Below are positions 42,615-51,214 of a DNA stretch of 64,000 bases, in pieces; positions within the stretch are counted from its first letter, which is position 1; each line of letters opens with the position of its first letter. Under the pieces are notes generated by a model that worked only from the letters and a program-made list of their open reading frames with translations, searched no databases and was not told where the DNA came from. A program made the translations under genes and the position numbers. The DNA is taken from NCBI RefSeq assembly GCF_001243045.1, contig NZ_LN849007.1, forward strand, positions 400,989-464,988, given 5' to 3'. Source of the DNA: Clostridium niameyense (GTDB taxonomy: Bacteria; Bacillota; Clostridia; Clostridiales; Clostridiaceae).

Positions 42615-43781
42615 ATGAAAAAGGTTTTAATGATTGTGCAAAATGATTTTGTTAATGATTCTAGAATTATTAAAGAAGCTAGTACTTTAAGTAAAAATGG
42701 ATATAATGTTAAGGTATTAGCACTATATAATGATGGATTAAAAGAAAATGAAGAAATGAATGGTTTTAAAGTTAAAAGGATAGAATTATATACAAGGAAG
42801 AGATTGGGAAAAAATAAATTTATTCAGTCAATAAAATATTTAGAGTTCAGGAATAAATGTAGGAAAGAAGCTATAAAATTTTGTCCAGATATTGTACACT
42901 GTCATGATGTTTATACATTACCTATAGGAATTTCCGTAATAAGGAGACTTAAAAGAAAAAAAGATGTGAAATTTGTATATGATTCTCATGAACTTTGGCC
43001 AGAAGCATCTAATAATTTAGTTATGCCTAAAATATTATTAAAAATACAAAATATTGTAGAAGGTAAGATTATTAAAAGATGCGATAAGGTTATAACGGTA
43101 AGTGATTCGATTGTTAGATATTTAAAAGAAAAATATTCTTTAAAGGAAAATCCTACACTTTTAAGAAATATACCATACCAACATAATAATGTAAAAAATA
43201 ATAAGATACTTCATAAAGACTTAGGTATAGATTTAAATAAAAAGATAGTATTATATCAAGGGGTTGTAGGAACTGGTAGAGGAATAGAGAATTTAATAAA
43301 GTCTATGAAGATGGTAAATGAGAATACAGTACTAGTTCTTTTAGGGAATGGTAATAAGGTTAACGATTATAAGGAATTAGCTAAAAAATATGAATTGAAT
43401 AATAGAGTGTACTTTCATTCGGCGGTAGATCCTAGTACTTTAATAAACTATACAGCATCTGCAGACTTAGGTATGAGTATGATAATGAATGTATGTTTAA
43501 GTTATTATTATAGTTTACCTAATAAAATGTTTGAGTATATTCAGTCGGAAATTCCTGTTATTTGCAGTGATTATCCTGATATGGGTAATATAATAAGTGA
43601 ATATAATGTGGGTCAAGTAGCAAATCCTAATGATATAGAAAAAATAGCGTTAGCTATTAATAAAGTTTTGTCAGATGAAGAATCTATAAATTTATACAAA
43701 AATAACTGTAATCATGCTAAAAAAGAGTTAAACTGGGAGAAGGAAAGTATTAAGTTATTAGAATTATATAGTAAATTATAA
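42615..43781 (+). CDS. glycosyltransferase family 4
   Basis: 388 residues from the ATG at 42615 (GGAAAGGTGG upstream); an earlier ATG at 42594 has no ribosome site. GT-B architecture: MIVQNDFVNDSRIIKEA, PDIVHCHDVYTLPIG, YDSHELWPEAS, then donor site LPNKMFEYIQSEIPVICSDYPDM. Related to the glycosyltransferase at 39947 by the same DSHE and YDSHE..PEA motifs. Ends at a terminator, so this closes a sub-operon. Confidence 0.9.
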   Translation: MKKVLMIVQNDFVNDSRIIKEASTLSKNGYNVKVLALYNDGLKENEEMNGFKVKRIELYTRKRLGKNKFIQSIKYLEFRNKCRKEAIKFCPDIVHCHDVYTLPIGISVIRRLKRKKDVKFVYDSHELWPEASNNLVMPKILLKIQNIVEGKIIKRCDKVITVSDSIVRYLKEKYSLKENPTLLRNIPYQHNNVKNNKILHKDLGIDLNKKIVLYQGVVGTGRGIENLIKSMKMVNENTVLVLLGNGNKVNDYKELAKKYELNNRVYFHSAVDPSTLINYTASADLGMSMIMNVCLSYYYSLPNKMFEYIQSEIPVICSDYPDMGNIISEYNVGQVANPNDIEKIALAINKVLSDEESINLYKNNCNHAKKELNWEKESIKLLELYSKL

Positions 43782-43803
43782 TTTTAATAAATATATATAA
43801 ATT

Positions 43804-43857
43804 AATCTGTAAAAGATCATTAATATTTTATGAGAGTTTTACAGATTATATTTTTTA
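43804..43857 (+). terminator. terminator within the polysaccharide cluster
   Basis: AATCTGTAAAA / TTTTACAGATT stem with a 22-nt loop and TTTTTT tail. Confidence 0.85.
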
Positions 43858-43891
43858 TAAAAATATTAGACATAATAAAATAACACATTCT

Positions 43892-43919
43892 TTGATTTTA
43901 CAATAACTTTTGATATAAT
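43892..43919 (+). promoter_or_regulatory. possible sigma-A promoter for the FemAB/deacetylase pair
   Basis: TTGATT, 16-nt spacer, TATAAT, about 80 nt before the start at 43999; lies just after the preceding terminator. Confidence 0.5.
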
Positions 43920-43998
43920 AGATATGTTTTAGATCTTAATATAAAACAAATGCTTACATAAGTAGTTTTGCTAATGATTAATAATTAGGAGCGATTTT

Positions 43999-44997
43999 AT
44001 GAAGAATATTACGGTTAGATATTTAAATAATGATGAATATGATAAATGGGATGCTTTTGTTGATGAGTCACCGTATGGTACTATTTTTAGTAAATCATAT
44101 TGGCTTGAAAAAGTTTCTAAGGAATTCAAAATTTTAGTGGCTGAGGAAAATAATAATATAGTAGGTGGTATAGCACTACCATCTATGTATGGAAAACTTT
44201 ACAGAAATCCTAAGTTAACCCCTCAACTCGGAATTGTTTTGGCAAGTCCTGATAAAAATCAAAAATACTGTACAACACTATCAAGAGAAATGGAAATAGT
44301 AGAAGAGTTAATTAATAAATTTCCTCAATTCAAACAATTAGATTATAATTTCAATTACAACTATACAAATTTTTTACCTTTTATATGGAATGGATTTGAT
44401 GTTAATATAAATTATACATATGTTATAGAAGATTTGACTGATTTAGACAAAGTATATAATGATTTTGATTATAAGGTAAAAAGTATGATTAAAAGAGGAA
44501 ATAAAAATAATCTAAAAGTAACTGATAAATTTGGAATTAAGGAATTTTATGAGGTTAATAAGAAAACTTTTGATAGGCAGAAAGTACAAATGCCATATAC
44601 TCTAGATTTTTTAATGGAGCTAGATAAGGTATTGGAGGAGAATGGAAATAGAAAAATAATATTCGTAGTGGATGATGAGGAGAGAATTGTTGCAGGGGCA
44701 TATATACTTTACGATGAAAGATGTGCTTATTATCTAATGGGGGGAGCAGATCCTGAATTTAGAAATAATGGAGCTCAAACATTTTTAATTTGGGAAAGTA
44801 TTAAATTTGCAGCTACTGTATCAAAAAAATTTGATTTTGAAGGATCAATGATAAGAGATATAGAAAAACCCTTTAGAAGATTTGGTGGTAATCAAAAAAT
44901 AATATATAATATATATAAAAGTGATAAACTTACTGAAATGGCCTATAATTTTGCTAGAAAGAATAAAAATATTATAAGAAAAATATTTAAGGTATGA
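43999..44997 (+). CDS. FemAB/GNAT-like acyltransferase
   Basis: 332 residues of the FemAB-like GNAT family (Acetyltransf_6 type). Seen: N-terminal DKWDAFVDESPYGTIFSKSYW, a central KVKSMIKRGNKNNLKV and a C-terminal acyl-CoA/aa-tRNA-like fold with AGAYILYDERCAYYLMGGADPEF then FDFEGSMI. Probably attaches an acyl or aminoacyl group to a sugar or envelope precursor; the exact donor is unknown. Its stop overlaps the start of the next (deacetylase-like) gene by 4 nt, so the two proteins probably act on the same product. Confidence 0.8.
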   Translation: MKNITVRYLNNDEYDKWDAFVDESPYGTIFSKSYWLEKVSKEFKILVAEENNNIVGGIALPSMYGKLYRNPKLTPQLGIVLASPDKNQKYCTTLSREMEIVEELINKFPQFKQLDYNFNYNYTNFLPFIWNGFDVNINYTYVIEDLTDLDKVYNDFDYKVKSMIKRGNKNNLKVTDKFGIKEFYEVNKKTFDRQKVQMPYTLDFLMELDKVLEENGNRKIIFVVDDEERIVAGAYILYDERCAYYLMGGADPEFRNNGAQTFLIWESIKFAATVSKKFDFEGSMIRDIEKPFRRFGGNQKIIYNIYKSDKLTEMAYNFARKNKNIIRKIFKV

Positions 44998-46370
44998 TGA
45001 TTATGATAAATTTTGTTATTAATTCTAATATTAAAAATAAAAAAGCTATAATATATACAATTTACTATTTAACAAAGAATTTTAATTGTGATATTAAGGT
45101 TTCATACGAGAAAATTGAAGATGCTTTAAACATATATTATGGTATTAATTCTAATGATGGTATATATATACCTATAGATGATAAATGGGGAGAAATGTCA
45201 TTTGTTAAATATAGAGATGATTTATTTGCGACATTTAACAAAGATATAAAGGAACCATTTTCTAATGTAGCAAATAAAATTCAGTTTAATTATGATATAT
45301 TATTTATTTCAAAGTTTTTATTAACCTGTGAGGAAGAATATAAAATAAAAGATAGAGATGATAAGAATAGATTTATAGCAGCTTTAAGTCTAAGAAATGA
45401 AAAAGTAAATATTCCATTTTTTAATATAAATTCTTTTATTTTATTGGAAGCTATAAATGAATTTAATAAATCAATTAAATTTAAGGATAGTAATTTTGAG
45501 GTTTTTTTAACTCATGATGTAGATAGTGTTAATAGTAGAAATAGATATGTATTTTTACATAACTTAAAGTCCTTATTATTAAATAAGGAGAATTGTTTTA
45601 AAGAAAAAAGTAAAGAATTAATTTTAGATATATTATATAATAGACATCTTCAAATTAATAAATACATGGAAATTGAAAATAAGAGACATGCAAAATCAGA
45701 ATTTTATTTTATTGCTGGAGAAAAGCATAGACTAGGTAAGCGATATGATTTAATGGATATAAAAAATGAAATAACAAATCTAAAAAATAGTCCTAATCAT
45801 ATAATAGGGATTCATACAAACTTTTTTTCATACAATAATAAGGAAAAGATACAAAATGAAATTAATGAAATTGAAGATAAAGCTGGTGTAATAGTTAAAA
45901 GCTGTAGAAATCATTATTTAAGATGCAATAATCCTGAAACTTTAAATATTCTAAGTGAATGTAGAATTATTTCTGATTCCACTATAGGATATTCAGATAT
46001 AAATGGTTTCAGAGCAGGAATTTGCAATGGTTATGTTCCATATGATTTAAATAAAAATGAATGCATAGATATTTGGGAAACACCTCTTATTGTTATGGAT
46101 GGAATTGTTATGGAGAAAAGTATACCCTTTAACCAAAAATGGCAAGAAATAAAAAACAATATTGATTATGCAATAAAGTATAATGGAACAGTTTCAGTTC
46201 TTTTTCATCAAAGGGTTATATTATCTGAAGAATACAAAAAAATGTATGAAAAGATACTGGATTATGTTGTTGAGAAAAAAGGAAAATTTGTTACATCTTT
46301 AGATTTTGAAGAAAGAAAAAATAATGATTTAAGAAAAATTAATGAATTAGTATCTAGTATAAATATATAA
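44994..46370 (+). CDS. polysaccharide deacetylase-like protein (large)
   Basis: 458 residues. An N-terminal 170-residue domain of unknown type is followed by a deacetylase-like barrel with LTHDVDSV (metal/catalytic Asp-His), GIHTNFFS, and VSVLFHQRVIL supplying a late His. No signal peptide, so it likely acts on a cytosolic or lipid-linked saccharide. Translationally coupled to the FemAB-like gene (ATGA-type overlap): deacetylation may expose an amine that the partner acylates. That order of action is inference. Confidence 0.78.
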   Translation: MMIMINFVINSNIKNKKAIIYTIYYLTKNFNCDIKVSYEKIEDALNIYYGINSNDGIYIPIDDKWGEMSFVKYRDDLFATFNKDIKEPFSNVANKIQFNYDILFISKFLLTCEEEYKIKDRDDKNRFIAALSLRNEKVNIPFFNINSFILLEAINEFNKSIKFKDSNFEVFLTHDVDSVNSRNRYVFLHNLKSLLLNKENCFKEKSKELILDILYNRHLQINKYMEIENKRHAKSEFYFIAGEKHRLGKRYDLMDIKNEITNLKNSPNHIIGIHTNFFSYNNKEKIQNEINEIEDKAGVIVKSCRNHYLRCNNPETLNILSECRIISDSTIGYSDINGFRAGICNGYVPYDLNKNECIDIWETPLIVMDGIVMEKSIPFNQKWQEIKNNIDYAIKYNGTVSVLFHQRVILSEEYKKMYEKILDYVVEKKGKFVTSLDFEERKNNDLRKINELVSSINI

Positions 46371-46397
46371 AATATTAATAATAAGGAGTAGTTAATT

Positions 46398-47459
46398 ATG
46401 AGTAAAATATTAACTATTGTAGGAGCAAGACCACAATTTATAAAAGCAGCTGCAGTTTCTAATATAATAAGAAAAGAACATGAAGAAATATTGGTACATA
46501 CAGGTCAACATTATGATGAAAATATGTCCAAGATATTCTTTGAGGAATTAAAAATTCCTAAGCCAGATTATAATTTAGGAATAGGTTCGGGAAATCATGG
46601 TGAACAAACAGGTAAAATGCTTATAGAATTAGAAAGAATATATTTAAAAGAAAAGCCAGATTTAGTATTAGTTTATGGTGATACAAATTCTACTTTAGCA
46701 GGGGCTTTATGTGCAAGTAAATTATTAATTCCTGTAGCTCATGTGGAAGCAGGTCTTAGAAGTTTTAATATGGATATGCCTGAGGAACAAAATAGAATAC
46801 TTACGGATCATGTATCAAGGTTATTATTTGTTCCTACAGCTACAGCAGAAAAAAATCTTCAAACAGAGGGTGTAAAAAAAGGTGTATATAATGTAGGAGA
46901 TGTAATGTTTGATGCAGTATTACACTTTAAAGAGTTAGCAAAGAAAAAGGAAAGTATATTAGATAGAATTTCTGTAAAATCTGAGGAGTATATTTTAACC
47001 ACTATACATAGAGCAGAAAATACTAATGATATAAGTAGATTAAAAAATATAATAGAAGCATTAAATGAAAGTGGAAAGAAAATAGTTTTGCCACTTCACC
47101 CAAGAACAAGAAAATATATGGAAGATTATAATTTGAAATTTAATAATAATATAAAATTAATAGAACCAGTAGGTTATTTAGACATGATTACTTTAGAAAT
47201 GAATTCTCAAAAAATAGTTACAGATAGTGGTGGAGTACAAAAAGAAGCTTTCTTTATGAAAAAGCCTTGTGTAACTATGAGAGATGAAACTGAATGGGTG
47301 GAAACAGTAGAAAATGGATGGAATGTTATAGTTGGAACTAATAAAGAAAAGATATTAAATGCTATAGTAAATTTTAATCCCAAAACACATCAGCAGGAAA
47401 TATTTGGTAGTGGTCATGCAGCTGAAAAAATATTAAGTATAATAAATCAAATGAAGTAA
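46398..47459 (+). CDS. wbpI: UDP-GlcNAc(3NAc)A / UDP-GlcNAc 2-epimerase (WbpI/WecB family)
   Basis: 353 residues, non-hydrolysing 2-epimerase fold. TIVGARPQFIKAAAVS, HTGQHYDENMS, VYGDTNSTLAGAL, HVEAGLRSFN, PEEQNRILTDH, TIHRAENT, LPLHPRT, and DSGGVQKEAFFMKKPCVTMR. The VGYLDM and MRDETEWVETV wording is closer to WbpI than to the shorter-substrate WecB by memory of those families. With WbpA-, WbpB- and WbpD-like genes this suggests UDP-ManNAc3NAcA; a plain UDP-ManNAc product is the alternative. Confidence 0.88.
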   Translation: MSKILTIVGARPQFIKAAAVSNIIRKEHEEILVHTGQHYDENMSKIFFEELKIPKPDYNLGIGSGNHGEQTGKMLIELERIYLKEKPDLVLVYGDTNSTLAGALCASKLLIPVAHVEAGLRSFNMDMPEEQNRILTDHVSRLLFVPTATAEKNLQTEGVKKGVYNVGDVMFDAVLHFKELAKKKESILDRISVKSEEYILTTIHRAENTNDISRLKNIIEALNESGKKIVLPLHPRTRKYMEDYNLKFNNNIKLIEPVGYLDMITLEMNSQKIVTDSGGVQKEAFFMKKPCVTMRDETEWVETVENGWNVIVGTNKEKILNAIVNFNPKTHQQEIFGSGHAAEKILSIINQMK

Positions 47460-47478
47460 ATTATATTGAGGTGATTCA

Positions 47479-48708
47479 ATGAAGATTTTATTTTTAACTC
47501 AATATTGTCCACCAGAAGTTGGAGCTCCACAAAACAGAATTTTTGAATTTGCTAAACAACTAAAAAGCTTTGGACATGAGGTTACTATATTAACAGCTAT
47601 GCCTAATTATCCAAAGGGCGAAATATTTGATGGATATAAGGGTAAAAGGGTTGTAAAAGAAGAATTAGATGGAATAAAAATTGTTCGTACTAGTATATAT
47701 GCTACAAAAGAAAAGTCTTTTATAAAAAGACTTAGAAACTATCTTTCTTTTACTTTTTCCTCTGTATTAACAGGGTCAAAGCATATAGAAAATCAAGATG
47801 TTATAATAACAGAATCTCCACCTTTATTTTTAGGATGGTCAGGATATGTTTTATCTAAGAAAAAAAAGGCTAAGTTTATTTTCAACATATCAGACTTATG
47901 GCCAGAATCTGCAGTTAAATTGGGAGTATTACATAATAAAGTACTTATAAAAGCATCTACTTGGCTTGAAGAATTTTGTTACAAAAAAGCAGCAGCAGTT
48001 ACCGGTCAAACTAAAGGTATAGTTGATAATATTGTAAATAGGGGATTTGACAAAAATAAAGTTCACTTAATAACTAATGGTGTAGATACGGAATTCTTTA
48101 AGAAGGAAAATAGAGATGAAACTTTAAGGAAAGAGTGGAAGCTTCAAAATAAATTTGCAGTATGCTATGCAGGTATACATGGATTAGCTCAAGGTTTAGA
48201 GGTTGTAATAAAGGCAGCTGAATTATTAAAGAATGAAGAAAATATAGAAATTGTATTTATAGGAGATGGTCCAGAAAAATCTAAACTTATAAATATGGTA
48301 AAAGATAAAGGATTAAATAATGTTTCCTTTCATCCAGTACAACCAAAGCCTAACATGCCGAGAATAATAGCATCTATGGATGCTACAGTAGTTCCTTTGA
48401 AAAAATTAGATTTATTTAAAGGGGCACTACCATCAAAGATGTTTGAAGCATTAGCATCAGAACTTCCTATAGTGTTAGCTGTAGAGGGTGAAGCAGAGAA
48501 ACTTATAAATGATGCTAAGGCAGGGATAACTGTGGAACCTGAAAATGAAAAAGAAATTGCAGATGCTATTTTAAAATTATATAAAGATAATGAATTAAAA
48601 GAACAATTAGGAAAGAATGGAAGAAAGTATGTCATAGGGAATTATTCAAGAAGAGTTATAACTAAGAAATTGGAAAGTATATTAATAGAATTACAAAAAA
48701 ACAGTTAA
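47479..48708 (+). CDS. glycosyltransferase family 4 (WbuB-like)
   Basis: 409 residues. N-terminal LTQYCPPEVGAPQNRIFEFAKQL is typical of WbuB/WcaI-type glycosyltransferases that work with aminosugars; acceptor-side ITESPPLFLGWSGY; donor site GALPSKMFEALASELPIVLAVEGEA. Cytoplasmic with membrane-associated surfaces. Lies 19 nt after the epimerase gene, consistent with use of its product, an inference. Confidence 0.9.
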   Translation: MKILFLTQYCPPEVGAPQNRIFEFAKQLKSFGHEVTILTAMPNYPKGEIFDGYKGKRVVKEELDGIKIVRTSIYATKEKSFIKRLRNYLSFTFSSVLTGSKHIENQDVIITESPPLFLGWSGYVLSKKKKAKFIFNISDLWPESAVKLGVLHNKVLIKASTWLEEFCYKKAAAVTGQTKGIVDNIVNRGFDKNKVHLITNGVDTEFFKKENRDETLRKEWKLQNKFAVCYAGIHGLAQGLEVVIKAAELLKNEENIEIVFIGDGPEKSKLINMVKDKGLNNVSFHPVQPKPNMPRIIASMDATVVPLKKLDLFKGALPSKMFEALASELPIVLAVEGEAEKLINDAKAGITVEPENEKEIADAILKLYKDNELKEQLGKNGRKYVIGNYSRRVITKKLESILIELQKNS

Positions 48709-48715
48709 TTATAAA

Positions 48716-48750
48716 AGTAGAATTTATATGTTAATATATAAATTCTACTA
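48716..48750 (+). terminator. hairpin between glycosyltransferase and polymerase genes
   Basis: AGTAGAATTTATAT / ATATAAATTCTACT, 14-bp perfect stem followed by AAATTTT; possibly an attenuator inside the operon. Confidence 0.6.
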
Positions 48751-48777
48751 AATTTTAATATTTAGGGAGAAAGTAAT

Positions 48778-50025
48778 ATGAGTAGATTTACTGATTTTAT
48801 ATGTCATATGATATGTATATATATATTTATACTTCCTATTGTACATAGTAAATTTAACTTTAAAGGGATACCTTTAAATGGGGACGTTATTTTAGCTCTT
48901 ATCATTATTTTATATTTAATAAGTATATTGATAAGTAGTAAAAATAGAAAAAGATTTAAAAATGGTATAAAGGATTTTTTTACGAATTATAATACTATTT
49001 TTATGTTTTTATGGATAGCAATGATGTTTATATCAATTCTATATTCTACAGATATAAAGTTAGCACTAAAGGAATCAATAAGAATTAGTACTTATATGAT
49101 GTTGTTTTTTATAATTAAGTATGATATGTATAAAAAATGTATGTTAGATAAAATAATATATTCTTCAATATTTGTATCTATTATAATTGGAGTAATTGGT
49201 ATATATGAATATGCTAAGGGAGTAGGTTTTCAACATACAGGTTCAATGGAGACAGTTAACAGAGTGGCGTCTACCTTAGAGAATTCAAATAATTTAGGTG
49301 CCTTCTTTGTATTGTTAGCATTTCCTTACATAGTATTGTTTTTAAAAGAAAAAAATAAAAAGAGAAAAATTTTATTTGGTATAGCCACTATAATATCTAT
49401 ATTAAATGTAATATTCTCCTTTTCAAGAAATGCATGGCTTGGTCTTATAATAGGATATGTAGCTTTAATTTTTGTATTTAATTTTAAGTTGATATATGGT
49501 GCTATACTGGGTGGAGGAATTGCTTTATCTGTACCTAAAATAATTAATAGATTAAAAGAAGTAGGAGATACAAATCAAAATTTATCTAGAATTAGTTTAT
49601 GGAAAGTAGCTATAGAAATGATAAGAGATCATCCAATATTGGGTGTAGGTAATGGAAATTATAGGACTTTATATTCTAAATATTATAAAGATGTGGAAAA
49701 GCTAGGATATAAAGCTCATGAAAATTTTCATCCTCATAATGCTTATTTAAAGGCACAATGTGAATTAGGAGTGGTTGGTAGTATATCTTTAATAGGATTT
49801 TTAGTAAGTACTCTTATAAAGAATAACAAGTTTTCTAATAAAATTAAAAATGAATTTTATAAAAACTTTTATAAAGGATATACAGCGTCTATAGTAGCAT
49901 TTATATTTATGAGTCTTATAGATAATTTCTTTTCAGCTCCTAAAGTTATAGCATTTTTTTGGATATTTATAGCGGTTTCTAATTCTTACGAATATAACGT
50001 AAATAATGAACGAAATATAAATTAA
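48778..50025 (+). CDS. O-antigen ligase/polymerase family protein
   Basis: 415 residues, about ten hydrophobic helices. The Wzy_C/ligase signature is clear: GVGNGNYRTLYSKYY, then AHENFHPHNAYLKAQCELGVVGSI with the conserved HNAYL. Polymerises or transfers lipid-linked glycan outside the membrane. This is the second such protein in the locus and the better match of the two to the classic ligase motif. Own terminator at 50024. Confidence 0.88.
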   Translation: MSRFTDFICHMICIYIFILPIVHSKFNFKGIPLNGDVILALIIILYLISILISSKNRKRFKNGIKDFFTNYNTIFMFLWIAMMFISILYSTDIKLALKESIRISTYMMLFFIIKYDMYKKCMLDKIIYSSIFVSIIIGVIGIYEYAKGVGFQHTGSMETVNRVASTLENSNNLGAFFVLLAFPYIVLFLKEKNKKRKILFGIATIISILNVIFSFSRNAWLGLIIGYVALIFVFNFKLIYGAILGGGIALSVPKIINRLKEVGDTNQNLSRISLWKVAIEMIRDHPILGVGNGNYRTLYSKYYKDVEKLGYKAHENFHPHNAYLKAQCELGVVGSISLIGFLVSTLIKNNKFSNKIKNEFYKNFYKGYTASIVAFIFMSLIDNFFSAPKVIAFFWIFIAVSNSYEYNVNNERNIN

Positions 50026-50048
50026 AGGAGTTTAATAACTCCTTTTTT
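50024..50048 (+). terminator. terminator after the second polymerase gene
   Basis: AAAGGAGTT / AACTCCTTT stem, 4-nt loop, T-run, starting at the stop codon. Confidence 0.9.
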
Positions 50049-50101
50049 CAATATATATATTATAATATATATATCAATAATATTTAAGGCAGGGGATTTA
50101 G

Positions 50102-51196
50102 ATGAAAATATTGCAAGTTATAACGGGAAATGATAATGGTGGTGGAGGAAAACACGTTTTAAATATTTGTACAGGTTCTAATAAATATTTTGAAACTGTT
50201 TTAGGATGTATTGGGAAAGGAGATCTTTATGAAAGGGCTAAATCTATGGGAGTAAAAACTAAATTATTTACTTTAAAGTCTATTATAAATGGTGAGCTGC
50301 AACGATATGTAAAAGATAATAATATAAATATTGTTAACTTTCATGGAGCAAAAGCTTTTTTTGCTCATAGTTTTATACATAATAAAATAAATATCCCTAC
50401 AGTAGCAACAATACATAGTGATTATAAAAGAGATTTTATGAACAATAAATTTAAGTATTATTTTTTTACACCATTAAGTATAAAAGGTATAAAAACCTTT
50501 AAAAATTACATATGCGTATCTAATTATATAAAAAATATGTTGATAAAAGATAATATTTCCGGGGAAAAGTTTATAGTTAATAATGGTATAGATATAGATT
50601 CTATTAGACCCTGTAAAGATAAAAATAAACTAATAAAAGAGCTAGATTTAAATGAAAAAGATTTTATATATATAATGGTAGCAAGAATGCATCCTATAAA
50701 AAATCATAAATCTTTAATAGAGGCATTTTCTAAATTATGTAGGGAATATGATGATGTAAAATTATTGCTTGTAGGAGATGGGGTAGAAGAAGAAAATTTA
50801 AAATCTCAAGTGCAAAATTTAAAAATAAGTAATAAAGTTAAATTTATAGGATTTAAAGATAACGTATTGGAATATATAAATTTAAGTGATATAAGTTTAT
50901 TAACTTCTTTTAATGAAGGAGGTGCTCCACCACTTGTAATATTAGAAAGTGGTGCTTTAAATGTACCAGTTATTGCATCTAATGTATCGGATATTCCCAA
51001 AACCATAAATGGTAACAATGGTTTTCTAATTGATCCTAATTCAGTTGATAGTATTTATAATAAAATGAGAGAAGCATACATTAGTAAAGATAAGTTAAAA
51101 GAATTGGGATTTAATTTATATAAAGATGTAGTTAATAATTATTCTATAGATAATTTTTGTAAGAGTTATTATAATTTTTACAAAAGTTTAATTTAA
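50102..51196 (+). CDS. glycosyltransferase family 4
   Basis: 364 residues. ITGNDNGGGGKHVLNI at the N-terminus, VARMHPIKNHKSLIEAFSKL linking, LLLVGDGVEEENL, and donor site FNEGGAPPLVILESGALNVPVIAS (E-x7-E with the second Glu in LES). Retaining GT-B enzyme of the glycan assembly; substrate unknown. Followed 18 nt later by murJ. Confidence 0.9.
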   Translation: MKILQVITGNDNGGGGKHVLNICTGSNKYFETVLGCIGKGDLYERAKSMGVKTKLFTLKSIINGELQRYVKDNNINIVNFHGAKAFFAHSFIHNKINIPTVATIHSDYKRDFMNNKFKYYFFTPLSIKGIKTFKNYICVSNYIKNMLIKDNISGEKFIVNNGIDIDSIRPCKDKNKLIKELDLNEKDFIYIMVARMHPIKNHKSLIEAFSKLCREYDDVKLLLVGDGVEEENLKSQVQNLKISNKVKFIGFKDNVLEYINLSDISLLTSFNEGGAPPLVILESGALNVPVIASNVSDIPKTINGNNGFLIDPNSVDSIYNKMREAYISKDKLKELGFNLYKDVVNNYSIDNFCKSYYNFYKSLI

Positions 51197-51214
51197 TTTT
51201 GGAGTGAATTTTAT

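Noticed and set aside
35170-47459. Assigning the pathway as WecB/WecC (UDP-ManNAcA).
   Set aside because: The additional WbpB- and WbpD-like genes have no role in the WecB/WecC route, and the epimerase wording is closer to WbpI; kept as an alternative only.
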